Shown here: piece after piece, positions 37,301 through 44,944 of the stretch
Layout of the letters: each line of letters begins with the position of its first letter
Numbering within the stretch: the stretch's first letter is position 1
Source: Candidatus Kapaibacterium sp.
Lineage (GTDB): Bacteria > Bacteroidota > Ignavibacteria > Kapaibacteriales > UBA4661
DNA length: 57,045 nt
Assembly (NCBI GenBank): GCA_025455065.1
Contig: JALONG010000038.1
Location: 1 to 57,045, forward strand
Reading direction: 5' to 3'
The notes under the pieces: generated by a model
What the model was told of the DNA's origin: nothing
Database searches by the model: none
The model's input: the letters and a program-made list of their open reading frames with translations, nothing else
Position numbers and translations under genes: made by a program

Positions 37301-37616
37301 CTGTTTCCATTCCAAGTGCTTGGCAATTATTAGCAGGAAGCGGAGAATTATGCCTATCAAATATTTTCATCGTTAAACCATCAAAACGCACCAAACCTTC
37401 TTGAGTAGCTATCCAAATATAACCATCTGGGGTTTGCGCCAAACCCGAAACAGCATTTTGGGGCAAACCTTGCTCAGTTTGCCATACCTTGTGAACATAT
37501 TGAGATGGCAACTTCTGTGGATCTAAGCCTTTTTTGACCGAATTTGTACTTTGAGATAGAAGTGGTTGCCAAACTCCAGTAACCAGCACTGCGATAATGT
37601 AGAGAAATTTAGGCAT
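34353..37616 (-). CDS. Two-component beta-propeller sensor histidine kinase
   Basis: This 1087-residue sensor kinase begins with a signal sequence (MPKFLYIIAVLVTGV). A long periplasmic region of repeated units such as DGYIWIATQEGLVRFDG and GTLWIGTDRGVSCLING follows, making two reg_prop beta-propellers of about 14 repeats. A Y_Y_Y domain with FKYMLEGFDKEWVEAENRRTAYYTNLPKG comes next, then a transmembrane helix (WFYAICIIIICSLVYFSILW), a coiled coil, and a HisKA-like region with His in GVAHELNTPIGVAVT. The ATPase has N-box NLIENSLLHG, DTGRGIP and GGTGLGMHIV. It has no receiver or AraC output, unlike classic hybrid HTCS proteins. Its ligand and its response regulator are not obvious here. Confidence 0.9.
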   Translation of the reverse strand: MPKFLYIIAVLVTGVWQPLLSQSTNSVKKGLDPQKLPSQYVHKVWQTEQGLPQNAVSGLAQTPDGYIWIATQEGLVRFDGLTMKIFDRHNSPLPANNCQALGMETDGTLWVAVQNQGIVQIKDNSFTSMTTHNGLSGNSIPDEGSIIVPDPRGGIWVGTSTAGINHIKNGRVVRVMTTNEGLLSNQIGALTFDREGFLWVGTNNALMRINTQTYNVKESYTAKDGLLNASIRGLCQDQNANIWIGTQNGLQMWNGKNWKTFSSSDGIPAKNINELFCDSQGTIWIGTFGSGIYRYSQDHFDSFTVNDGLPTNSINCFLEDQEGGLFIGLVSGGLNRISNGSVSVLGEKSFNDIWSILEDSNKTLWFTLFSEGVAAIHRNGEWNYLKKQNGLPSNNAKGIYEDLDGSLWIGTIDQGCCRLINGKITEKYSTQNGLINNSVRSFLRDSRGTLWIGTDRGVSCLINGIFHNYGKNEGLSNERAPVLYEDKSSQVWVGTREGLFVFKNNSIVHSYTRANGLTVPDILALREDSNNVFWIGTAEGGIYRLKNGSLVNINVQHGLFDNVIYSLLEDDVGYIWISCNKGIFCVKKSDLDSVADGKLARLRCKIFGTSDGMISAECNGGSQPSAIRSSDGRLWFPTIRGAVTINPKNLYKNEIPPKIILEEIRIDGIIDSVILRQNGIELPSSTEKLEFQYTAICLTAAERVKFKYMLEGFDKEWVEAENRRTAYYTNLPKGRKYRFRVIACNNDGVWNEKGTWIEFSVKPFWWTTSWFYAICIIIICSLVYFSILWRTNRLLKRAEALENIIDTRTQEIQNQAQQIQLKNTELSESLETLRRTQNQLAQAEKMASLGTLVAGVAHELNTPIGVAVTAASTLHGKVQTFENEYKAGGLKKSTLETFIEQAKIGADLTLRNLARAANLIQSFKQVAVDQTSDNKRRFHLHKYLHEVITSLEPKWKATQHRVEITCDENLVLETYPGAIAQIITNLIENSLLHGFSEFTETGIMRISAEQGPQSNRITITYSDTGRGIPSEILPRIFDPFFTTKQAQGGTGLGMHIVYNLVTQKLGGEIHCASEAERGTTFTITLPV

Positions 37617-37733
37617 ATTTTTTTACAAAAAGAGACAGTTAAGTTGTTTTATTGTAATCGAACAAACACCAGAAAATTCTCATACAATATACACAAAAAC
37701 CGCGTAGAATCAAGGTTGCACAAAATTTCAAAA

Positions 37734-37770
37734 AAAGCCGCTTCCCACGCACAAAGCTGGAAGCGGCTTT
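37734..37770 (-). terminator. Rho-independent terminator
   Basis: The 12-bp arms AAAGCCGCTTCC and GGAAGCGGCTTT pair perfectly around a 13-base loop. On the minus strand the hairpin is followed by a T-run (TTTTTTG). It lies 33 bp past the end of the coiled-coil gene at 37803-38087. Confidence 0.8.
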
Positions 37771-37802
37771 AGGAGAATTAGTCTCGAAAGATGCGGTAAA
37801 TA

Positions 37803-38087
37803 CTAGAGTTTCAACCACTTCTTGAGCAGTTCCGCGACAACAGGGTTCATCGCCGTTAGCGCCAATATCATCAGGACGATGAGAAAATTGATTTTGAGGT
37901 TCATGGATTTCATTTCTTCTCGCAAAACCTTGATTTCGCCTTGAAAGCGAGTATCAACAGTTTTTATTTCCTCTCGCAATGCTTTCATCTCTCCAAGAAA
38001 CTCTGCTTTGGTAACAAGTTCTTTGGTCATTTCGTCTTTGAGTTCAACTTTTTTCTGAGCAGCAAGTTCTTTCGCTTGCGTTTCCAC
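37803..38087 (-). CDS. Short coiled-coil protein with C-terminal membrane anchor
   Basis: This protein of 94 residues starts at GTG. Residues 5-62 are highly charged heptad-like sequence (KELAAQKKVELKDEMTKELVTKAEFLGEMKALREEIKT...REEMKS). They are followed by a hydrophobic helix at about 68-88 (INFLIVLMILALTAMNPVVAELL). It resembles DUF1640-like coiled-coil proteins. Upstream of the GTG the frame closes at a stop after seven codons and contains no ATG, so the true start may be lost or weak. A broken relative lies at 34066-34347. It is followed by a strong terminator. Confidence 0.6.
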   Translation of the reverse strand: METQAKELAAQKKVELKDEMTKELVTKAEFLGEMKALREEIKTVDTRFQGEIKVLREEMKSMNLKINFLIVLMILALTAMNPVVAELLKKWLKL

Positions 38088-38122
38088 AACTTGGCGGCTT
38101 TTGAATTATGTGATTTGTACCG

Positions 38123-38485
38123 TTAAAGTGGATTTTTCACAGTCACACTTTGAAGAAGTAGTGCTGCTGCGGTGTTCCAATCTTCACCACTCTCTAAACA
38201 TTCTTCAAACGCCTTACGTTGTTCAAACGAAAACCTCTGAAGATAGAGCCAATCCGAACTGGCATCCGGTTGCTCCGTTGGAGGAACGCTAACATCCCAA
38301 TACAAATACGAACCTGTTTCCGCAAGTCGTACACGGGCAAAAGCCTCCGGCGTAGCAATAGACAGCATAACGGGCAAGGAAAGCTGGTCATTGAAATCAA
38401 TGATGGTTTCTGTGTCGTCTTGAAATCGCACTTTCAAGCGAAAATCCGGCAATGGTTCTGCCGCAAGCAAACGAGGAAACTTCAT
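38123..38485 (-). CDS. DUF2442 domain protein
   Basis: This 120-residue protein has the DUF2442 pattern RLKVRFQDDTETIIDFNDQL, then LSIATPEAFARVRLAETGSYLYW. Family members are often found next to DUF4160 proteins in toxin-antitoxin-like pairs; no DUF4160 gene lies beside this one. The remaining C-terminus (WLYLQRFSFEQRKAFEECLESGEDW) is helical. It is separated by only 35 bp from the coiled-coil gene downstream and could be co-transcribed with it. Its function is unknown. Confidence 0.75.
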   Translation of the reverse strand: MKFPRLLAAEPLPDFRLKVRFQDDTETIIDFNDQLSLPVMLSIATPEAFARVRLAETGSYLYWDVSVPPTEQPDASSDWLYLQRFSFEQRKAFEECLESGEDWNTAAALLLQSVTVKNPL

Positions 38486-38540
38486 TGGTCAAGCCCTGGA
38501 ATGATAAGAAGTGGTTGTTTTAAGCGTGCGCTTAATCAAG

Positions 38541-38582
38541 AAAAGCCGTCCTACGATTTCTAACCGTAGAACGGCTTTTTTT
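38541..38582 (-). terminator. Hairpin terminator, also a member of the CGTTCTACgg repeat family
   Basis: AAGCCGTCCTACG and CGTAGAACGGCTT pair with one mismatch around a short loop. The hairpin is flanked by AAAA on the left and seven T on the right, so it can terminate in both directions; its most likely use is after the VPS10/BNR-like gene ending at 38591. On the minus strand it reads CGTTCTACGGTTAGAAATCG..., matching the repeats at 54224-54257 and 56898-56934. Confidence 0.75.
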
Positions 38583-38590
38583 CACTCACC

Positions 38591-41500
38591 TCACATCGTC
38601 GGAACAAGCACGTGCGGCACATCCAGCGCCTTTGCCTGTTTGTTCCATGCGTCAATGTCTCGCGTCAAAACGCTCTGCCACTCGTTGCGGAAAGCAGTAA
38701 ACTTCTGCACTTCCTCCTGAAAAACTTCTCTCATGCCTTGCGTAATCGGCTCGTCGCTTTTGGTTGCGTCGTAAAGCGTCGCCAAAACCGCATAGAGCTT
38801 GGCTCCAGTGTTGTTTTTGCCAGCCAAAATATCATACGCGATTTTCGCTGTGGCGTTGTGCAATTTTCCTTCAACGGAATCACAAAGTGACATGAGGGAT
38901 TTTGCAGATTTCAGCAAAGCCGCATATTTCGCTGTGTCTGCGCCTGTTGTGAGGAGTTCGGAGCGTTCGCCGAGTTGTTTTTTCACCGTGCGAAGTTGTG
39001 TAACGGTGCGCGTGATAGCGGAAATGGTATCGCGCACAGCAAGCGTGAAAGCGTGTGTTTTAGCGAGTTCTGCTTGATTGATGCTTTGACGCGGGTCGGT
39101 AAGCACTTGTGCGGTTTGGGTGAACGTTTTGCCATCCACCGTGAGGCGCACGGTATAAGCGCCGGGAGCAGCCGTTGGACCTGAGCGCACATCACCGCCG
39201 TCGGTCTGACCGTCGCGGATGAACTCAGCGCCTTTGTGTTCCAAATCCCACGCCGTGCGGTGCAATCCAGCCAAGACTGAAAGCGTGTCGCTTGAACGTC
39301 CACCAAATTCGCCGGCCGCCAAAACCGGCTCTACTTCAGGCTTGTTGCTGTAAGAGCGAATAACCGTGCCACTTGCGTCCAAAATCTCAATTTTCACACT
39401 TTTCGCTTTGTTTTTCAGCCAGTAGTGCAGAACTGAGCCCGATTGCGGGTTCGGCATTTGACCAAAACCGCCGCCGCGATTATAGCTCAAATTCCAACGA
39501 ATAGCATTTTGGACGGGAAGCAAGGCTGCATCAGTGCTTGGAGCGCCACTTGCCATTTCACGCAAGGGCGTAAGGTCATCAAAAACCCAGAACGAGCGCC
39601 CGTGAGTGCCGATAACAAGGTCGTTATTTTTCACGACCATATCATGCACAGCAACGGGAGGGAAGTTCATCGTGAGCGCCTGCCACGAAGCGCCGTCATC
39701 GGGCGACATTTGCAAGCCAAGTTCTGTTCCGACATAGAGCAAGCCGCGCTTTTTGGGGTCTTCACGGACAACGTGCAGGTATTGGTCTTGTGGAAGTTTG
39801 GCGCTCAGACTTTTCCATGTTTTACCAAAATCGGTTGTTTTCCAGAGATAGGGCTTGAAGTCGCTCAAACGATGGGCTTCTGCGACGACATACACCGTTC
39901 CGGCTTCAGTGCGCGAAGGCTCAATCGTTTTAATCGTTGCAAATTCGGGCAAACCGGTGATGTTTTTGGTAACATTCGCCCACGTCGCACCGCCGTCTTG
40001 TGAAACATGAACCAAGCCGTCATCGCTGCCAGTCCAAAGTACGCCTGCTTTCGCGGGGGATTCGGTAACGGCAAAAATCGTGCAGTACGTCTCAACGCCT
40101 GTATTGTCGCCCGTTATAGGACCACCAGCCCATTTTTGCTTTGATTTGTCATTGCGCGTTAAATCACCTGAAATAGCGCTCCACGTCTTGCCTCCGTCGG
40201 TCGTCTTGAAAAGAACATTTGCTGCGTGGTAGAGCGTGTTCGGGTCGTTTGGCGAAATCAAAATCGGTGCTGTCCACTGGAAACGGTAGCGAAGGTCTTC
40301 CGCACCGCGTCCGGAAGTATTTGTAGGATAGACGGTGATATTTTGTGTGGTGCGTGTGCGGTGGTCGTAACGGGTAATTGCGCCGCCGTATTCACCTGCA
40401 TAGACGATGTTGGAATCGAGCGGATGATGCTGTGTGTGTCCTGCTTCGCCGCCTCCCACGCCATGCCAATCCGCAATTTCGATACCCGCGCCGTCCAACT
40501 TGATATGCGGTGTGGAGAATGTTCCCCAATCCTGTGCAGCACCGGAAATTTTGTACGGTGTGGAATTATCCACCGCAACGTGATAAAACTGCATCGTTGG
40601 CATAGCGGCTGCAAACCACGTTTTTCCGCCATCGGTGGAAACTTCTACGCCACCGTCATTCGCATTGATGATGCGTTGCGGGTTTTTCGGGTCAATCCAA
40701 ATATCGTGGTGGTCGCCATGACGGAAGCCTCTCACGCGAGCGATAGTGCGCCCGCCATCCAATGTGCGGAGCATCGGCACTTGCGGAAACCAGACATCAT
40801 CAGGGTTTGTGGGGTTGATAGTGAGGGTGGAATAATACCACGCACGCTGACGCAAAGGGCGAGAATCATTCACCAAGCGCCAATTCACACCGCCGTCGTC
40901 CGAGCGGAAAAGTCCGCCTTTTTCATGCTCAATAAGCGCATAGACGCGGTTTCCATTACTTGGAGCAACGCCCACACCAATTTTACCCATGATTCCTTCC
41001 GGCAGACCGCTTGGTGAGCCGTCGGCTTTCAAGGGAGTGATTTGCTGCCACGTATCGCCGCCGTCGCGGGAAGTGTACAAGCCGCTTCCGGGTCCGCCGC
41101 TTTGCATATCCCACGGCTTACGGCGCATTTGCCACATTCCGGCGAAAAGAATGTTCGGGTTTGTCAGGTCGAAACAGACATCCGAGGCGCCTGTATCCTC
41201 GTTTTTCGTCAAAACGCGCTCCCACGTTTTTCCACCGTCTTTGGTGCGGTACACGCCGCGCTCTTTGTTGGGTGCAAAAGGATTTCCCAGCACCGCAGCA
41301 AAGGCGATATCAGCATTTGCGGGGTGAACGATGATAGTGCCGATTTGCCCGATGCTTTTCCAAACGTGTTTCCATGTTTTTCCGCCGTCGGTGGATTTGT
41401 AAATACCATTGCCCGCAGCCACGTTCCCACGCGGGTTTGCTTCACCACTTCCCACATAAACCACATTCGGGTCAGAGGGTGCAACCGCCACAGCACCCAT

Positions 41501-41782
41501 TGAAGCCACAGCGTGGTCGTCCATGACTGAGCGCCATTTCATGCCGCCGTCGGTGGATTTCCACACACCGCCCGAAGCAGTCGCCGCGTAATAGGTGAGC
41601 GCATCGCCCGGAACGCCCACTGCACGGGAGGTTCTACCGCCGATAGCGGGACCGATATTGCGAAATTTTAAGTTCTTAAAGCGTGTGGTGTCGCGGGGCG
41701 GAAGGTCTTGTGCGGTAAGATTTGGTGCGGTCATTGCGGCAAACAAGGCGCAAAAGCAAGTAAGCAGAAGAGCATTTCTCAT
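38591..41782 (-). CDS. Secreted VPS10/BNR-repeat beta-propeller protein
   Basis: This 1063-residue protein begins with a signal peptide (ALLLTCFCALFAAMTAPNLTAQ). It contains many BNR/Asp-box and sortilin-like motifs, e.g. GIYKSTDGGKTWKHV, GVYRTKDGGKTWERV, LFRSDDGGVNWRLV, LFKTTDGGKTWSAI, VHVSQDGGATWANV. These form one or two large propellers over residues about 40-740. A C-terminal region contains a FlgD-like segment (VKIEILDASGTVIRSY...GLHRTAWDLEHKGAEF) and a helical end. It lacks a glycosidase active site that I could identify; such proteins are often annotated as glycosyl hydrolase, but a binding role is equally plausible. It is a single gene bounded by hairpins. Confidence 0.85.
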   Translation of the reverse strand: MRNALLLTCFCALFAAMTAPNLTAQDLPPRDTTRFKNLKFRNIGPAIGGRTSRAVGVPGDALTYYAATASGGVWKSTDGGMKWRSVMDDHAVASMGAVAVAPSDPNVVYVGSGEANPRGNVAAGNGIYKSTDGGKTWKHVWKSIGQIGTIIVHPANADIAFAAVLGNPFAPNKERGVYRTKDGGKTWERVLTKNEDTGASDVCFDLTNPNILFAGMWQMRRKPWDMQSGGPGSGLYTSRDGGDTWQQITPLKADGSPSGLPEGIMGKIGVGVAPSNGNRVYALIEHEKGGLFRSDDGGVNWRLVNDSRPLRQRAWYYSTLTINPTNPDDVWFPQVPMLRTLDGGRTIARVRGFRHGDHHDIWIDPKNPQRIINANDGGVEVSTDGGKTWFAAAMPTMQFYHVAVDNSTPYKISGAAQDWGTFSTPHIKLDGAGIEIADWHGVGGGEAGHTQHHPLDSNIVYAGEYGGAITRYDHRTRTTQNITVYPTNTSGRGAEDLRYRFQWTAPILISPNDPNTLYHAANVLFKTTDGGKTWSAISGDLTRNDKSKQKWAGGPITGDNTGVETYCTIFAVTESPAKAGVLWTGSDDGLVHVSQDGGATWANVTKNITGLPEFATIKTIEPSRTEAGTVYVVAEAHRLSDFKPYLWKTTDFGKTWKSLSAKLPQDQYLHVVREDPKKRGLLYVGTELGLQMSPDDGASWQALTMNFPPVAVHDMVVKNNDLVIGTHGRSFWVFDDLTPLREMASGAPSTDAALLPVQNAIRWNLSYNRGGGFGQMPNPQSGSVLHYWLKNKAKSVKIEILDASGTVIRSYSNKPEVEPVLAAGEFGGRSSDTLSVLAGLHRTAWDLEHKGAEFIRDGQTDGGDVRSGPTAAPGAYTVRLTVDGKTFTQTAQVLTDPRQSINQAELAKTHAFTLAVRDTISAITRTVTQLRTVKKQLGERSELLTTGADTAKYAALLKSAKSLMSLCDSVEGKLHNATAKIAYDILAGKNNTGAKLYAVLATLYDATKSDEPITQGMREVFQEEVQKFTAFRNEWQSVLTRDIDAWNKQAKALDVPHVLVPTM

Positions 41783-41911
41783 AGCGAACGATTAGTTAGT
41801 GAAAAAAGTGGAGAAAGTTATTGCGATTGACTCAGTGGAGAAAAATTTCCCTCAAAACGTAAATCTACAACAAATCGTGGTTTTTTCAGATTTTTTCGTT
41901 GCTTAAACCTA

Positions 41912-41962
41912 AAATTTACCCCGAAAATCGAATATGGTATGGTCATTTTTCGGGGTAAATTT
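41912..41962. promoter_or_regulatory. 16-bp perfect inverted repeat upstream of the VPS10/BNR-like gene
   Basis: The arms AAATTTACCCCGAAAA (41912-41927) and TTTTCGGGGTAAATTT (41947-41962) are exact reverse complements separated by 19 bases. There is no T-run of terminator length. It lies about 130-180 bp upstream of the start of the gene at 38591-41782, in a 355-bp gap that otherwise holds a CACGAATTT-CACGAATCGT-CACGAAGG repeat (about 41993-42022) and the etfA terminator. It may be a protein-binding site or an RNA hairpin. Confidence 0.5.
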
Positions 41963-42058
41963 CCACAATATAATCGGGTTTTGGAGGAGGCGTCCACGAA
42001 TTTCACGAATCGTCACGAAGGAAGTGTTGAGCTATTGCTGTTCTATATCCACTACCAA

Positions 42059-42105
42059 AAAAAACGCCTAACATCTTTACAATACAAGATATTAGGCGTT
42101 TTTTA
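42059..42105 (-). terminator. Rho-independent terminator after etfBA
   Basis: AAAACGCCTAA and TTAGGCGTTTT flank an imperfect inner stem (ACATCTT/AAGATA) and a short loop. On the minus strand it is followed by eight T. It lies 33 bp beyond the etfA stop codon. Confidence 0.85.
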
Positions 42106-42137
42106 TTGAGCAGTTATTTCGCTTTGTAGCCGATGAT

Positions 42138-43106
42138 TTACTTTCCGACGACCGCTTTCACTTTTTCGGTCAATTTCGGAAGAACTTCAAAGGCATCGCC
42201 AACGATGCCGTAATCAGCGATTTGGAAAATCGGCGCATCTTTGTCTTTATTGATGGCAACGATAACTTTCGATGAGGACATACCTGCAAGGTGCTGAATA
42301 GCGCCGGAGATGCCAGCCGCGATATAGAGCGTCGGGGAAACGGTTTTGCCTGTTTGACCGACCTGCTCGCCGTGCGGTCTCCAGCCTGCATCCACAACGG
42401 CGCGTGATGCACCAACAGCTGCGCCAAGCGTACCGGCAAGGCTTTCTACGAGGTGGAAGTTTTCCGGTCCTTTCAAGCCACGACCGCCTGAAACGATAAT
42501 GTCCGCTTCGGCAACGTCCAATTTACCGGTGTTGCGGCTGACGGATGTAACGGTTGCTTTAACGTGGTTGTCTGCCAAATTCGGCGCAAAATCACGTGTT
42601 GCGGTTGTTGCAGGAGCATCAACTTTTTTCGCGGTGAAAACGTTGGGGCGAATGGTGATGACTTTTTTTGCCGTCGTAATTTTGCTTTTGAGACGTGCTT
42701 TACCAGCATAAACAGGGCGCGTTACAATGACATCTGCACCGGAAACTTCGTGTGCAATAGTGTCGGGAGCAAGTCCGGCTTCCAATTTCACGGCAAGGCG
42801 CGGAGCGATTTCTTTTCCGGTCGAAGATGCCGGAAGCAAGACCACATCAGCATTTTCAGCTTTTGCTGCTTGAGCAAGTGTTTCTGCAACGGCAGATGTG
42901 GATTGTTTTTCAAGCAGGGCGTGTTTTGCGACAAGGCAATCCGCCAAACCGTAAGCACCTGCGCCCGAAGCGTCTGCGCCACCGATAATGATGCCGACAA
43001 CCGAACCACCGGAATTTTTTGCGAGGTGTTGTGCTGCGGTAATCGTCTCAAAAGCAGTTTTTTTGAGCGCACCGTCGAGCGTTTCGAGATAAGCAAGGAT
43101 TTTCAT
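42138..43106 (-). CDS. etfA: Electron transfer flavoprotein subunit alpha
   Basis: This 322-residue protein matches EtfA/FixB. The N-terminal domain has LPASSTGKEIAPRLAVKLEAGL. The FAD-binding C-terminal domain has GGRGLKGPENFHLVESLAG, GASRAVVDAGWRPHGEQVGQTGK, SPTLYIAAGISGAIQHLAGM and VAINKDKDAPIFQIADYGIVGD. It binds FAD and, with EtfB, carries electrons from acyl-CoA or other dehydrogenases to ETF-quinone oxidoreductase. It is the second gene of the etfBA operon, 62 bp behind etfB, and is followed by a strong terminator. Confidence 0.96.
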   Translation of the reverse strand: MKILAYLETLDGALKKTAFETITAAQHLAKNSGGSVVGIIIGGADASGAGAYGLADCLVAKHALLEKQSTSAVAETLAQAAKAENADVVLLPASSTGKEIAPRLAVKLEAGLAPDTIAHEVSGADVIVTRPVYAGKARLKSKITTAKKVITIRPNVFTAKKVDAPATTATRDFAPNLADNHVKATVTSVSRNTGKLDVAEADIIVSGGRGLKGPENFHLVESLAGTLGAAVGASRAVVDAGWRPHGEQVGQTGKTVSPTLYIAAGISGAIQHLAGMSSSKVIVAINKDKDAPIFQIADYGIVGDAFEVLPKLTEKVKAVVGK

Positions 43107-43168
43107 AGTCTGTTGAAGATTAAGGGAAGTATGAAAGCAATATGATTAAAAAACTACCGCACAATACG

Positions 43169-43912
43169 TTAGATAACTTTCGCTTCTTCGTGGAGAAGTT
43201 TCACGAGTTCGGCAATATCACCATCGGAATCGCCAAGAACTTTGCCTTTGCCTTTCGCGGGCGGTAATTCCAAGCCGACAATTTCCGTGCGTGCCGACAA
43301 AGCAGATGCAGCGCGTTCTTCAATCGGTTTTGATTTTGCTTTCATAATGTCCGGCAATTTCGGGTAACGCGGCTCATTCAAGCCTTTTTGCGCGGAAATC
43401 ACCGCCGGAAGGCTTGCAGCAACGGTTTCTTTACCACCTTCGATGTCGCGCTCTGCGCTAAGGCTTGTGCCGTTAATCTCAAGTTTGGAAGTAATTGTTA
43501 CCGAAGGCATATCAAGAATTTCCGCAACCATCGGTGCAACTTGGAAGGAGTCAAAATCAATGCTTTGGCGACCGAACAAAACCACGTCCGGTTTGATTTC
43601 TTGCGCTACGGCTGCCAAATTGCTCGCAATAACGAAAGAATCAGCGCTGTCGGATTTAACCAAGATTGCTTTATCTACTTGCAACGCAAGGGCAGTACGA
43701 AGAACGTCTTTTGCGCCATCGCCGCCGACGGTAACGGCTGTAACCGTGCCGCCGTTTTTCTCTTTGAGGCGCAATGCTTCTTCGAGAGCAAACTCGTCGT
43801 AGGGGTTCATAATGTATTTTACGCCTTTGCTGTCAATAGACTTACCGTCTGCGCCGATGACGATTTTGGTCGTCGTATCCGGCACTTGTGAAAGACCAAC
43901 GAGGATATTCAT
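43169..43912 (-). CDS. etfB: Electron transfer flavoprotein subunit beta
   Basis: This 247-residue protein matches EtfB/FixA: DSKGVKYIMNPYDEFALEEALRLKEK, ALALQVDKAILV, DVVLFGRQSIDFDSFQVAPMVAEIL, and the C-terminal DIMKAKSKPIEER (recognition-loop region). It binds AMP at the interface with EtfA. It is the first gene of the operon and has a TTTG/TAGATTTG promoter-like site about 90 bp upstream. Confidence 0.96.
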   Translation of the reverse strand: MNILVGLSQVPDTTTKIVIGADGKSIDSKGVKYIMNPYDEFALEEALRLKEKNGGTVTAVTVGGDGAKDVLRTALALQVDKAILVKSDSADSFVIASNLAAVAQEIKPDVVLFGRQSIDFDSFQVAPMVAEILDMPSVTITSKLEINGTSLSAERDIEGGKETVAASLPAVISAQKGLNEPRYPKLPDIMKAKSKPIEERAASALSARTEIVGLELPPAKGKGKVLGDSDGDIAELVKLLHEEAKVI

Positions 43913-44000
43913 GAAGTGAGTACTCCTGAAATGATTAAATGATGAAAAAAGTAGATAGGATGCGTTGTTTGAGTGGTTGATGTATAAACGGTTGAGATTA

Positions 44001-44033
44001 CAAATCTACGAAAAATTTTGCAGTACAGACAAA
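44001..44033 (-). promoter_or_regulatory. Bacteroidota-type promoter candidate for etfBA
   Basis: Read on the minus strand, TTTG and TAGATTTG are separated by 21 bases and match the TTTG and TAnnTTTG consensus boxes. They lie about 90 bp upstream of the etfB ATG. Nothing else is present in the 180-bp gap between etfB and the gene fragment at 44093. Confidence 0.5.
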
Positions 44034-44092
44034 GGATTTCGCACAAAGCGAAATTTTTTGTTGGGTTGATATTTCACTGCAAATTATCCAAT

Positions 44093-44773
44093 TTACTCAA
44101 TCGCGTGGCGGATTTGTAAGATTGGCGTACCCAAGCCCATAAACGCTGCGTTTGGCGAAAGGATTCCCAATAAACCAAGCGGGGAAATTTCAACCTGCGT
44201 CCTTTCCACAAACCTTTCCAGCCACGATGGGCTATTTATATCAGCACTACTCATAGAACTACTACTGACCAATACCTTTCTCCGAGCAGTTGTACGGAGA
44301 AAATTGCTTCTTGCCTCAGGTAACTCATTCATAAGACTTATTAGAAATCCTATTCCCCATCCTATACTTCCTAATAGTGGGGCAGCAATGTAAGGTTCGG
44401 GGGATCTGGTGATGCTACCAATAAGCAGGGCACTCAATGATGGCAACAATGCACCTGCACCAGCAAACCCGCGAATTGTTACTTCCTGCCGATACGTAAA
44501 ATCATGCCCATTTAGCAATAAAGCACTTAATCCATACCCGGCTACTTGCCCGATAATTCCTGCTGTAAATGCACTGCGCCAGCGTTCAGGTGATGTTGTG
44601 TCCTGTTGAAGAACAGATACAAGTGGAATTGTAAAAGGAGCAACAAGCGCAAATTTGCTTACTGCATCAAAAATGTAGCCGTTTCCACCCGTTAAAGGGC
44701 GTTCGGGATTTGTTGCGACAGCATAACCGATACCATATCCCAAAGCAGCACCAACAAGCGTTGTTGCGCTCAT
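44093..44773 (-). pseudogene. C-terminal fragment of a split membrane lipoprotein gene
   Basis: This 226-residue frame is a run of Gly/Ala-rich hydrophobic helices (TLVGAALGYGIGYAVATN, FTAGIIGQVAGYGLSALLLNG, IAAPLLGSIGWGIGFLISLMNE). It ends with a soluble tail that includes SWLERFVERTQVEISPLG. The same kind of helices end the upstream gene (44880-46307). The frame is open for several codons before its ATG as LPINLMSATT, and the upstream gene has ...GMILP just before the foreign sequence; joining them gives GMILPINLMSATT. It is probably the detached C-terminus of that gene. It might still be translated from its ATG. Confidence 0.6.
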
Positions 44774-44784
44774 GAGGTTAATTG

Positions 44785-44944
44785 GCAGAGTATTGGCTTG
44801 GTATTGAAAAGGACTGCTGGGGGAAGATTGGGTTTGGGCAGTAATACCAATTTACGTTGAAGATTGTGCATTGTTTTTTTTATGCTTTTCTCTGGAAACA
44901 GCACAAATACTCGCACAGACAAGAATGTCTGTGCCACTGAAGCG
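44785..44944 (-). mobile_element. About 160-bp small insertion splitting the lipoprotein gene
   Basis: Removing 160 bp here joins the frames 44880-46307 and 44093-44773 into one of exactly 685 codons. The inserted segment contains the palindrome with arms CACAGACA and TGTCTGTG at 44914-44933, and a 29-bp motif at 44844-44872 that recurs at 56951-56979 with four mismatches. The borders carry imperfect 5-bp repeats (GGCAG at 44784 and GGAAG at 44944). No transposase is encoded, so it would be non-autonomous. Confidence 0.55.
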
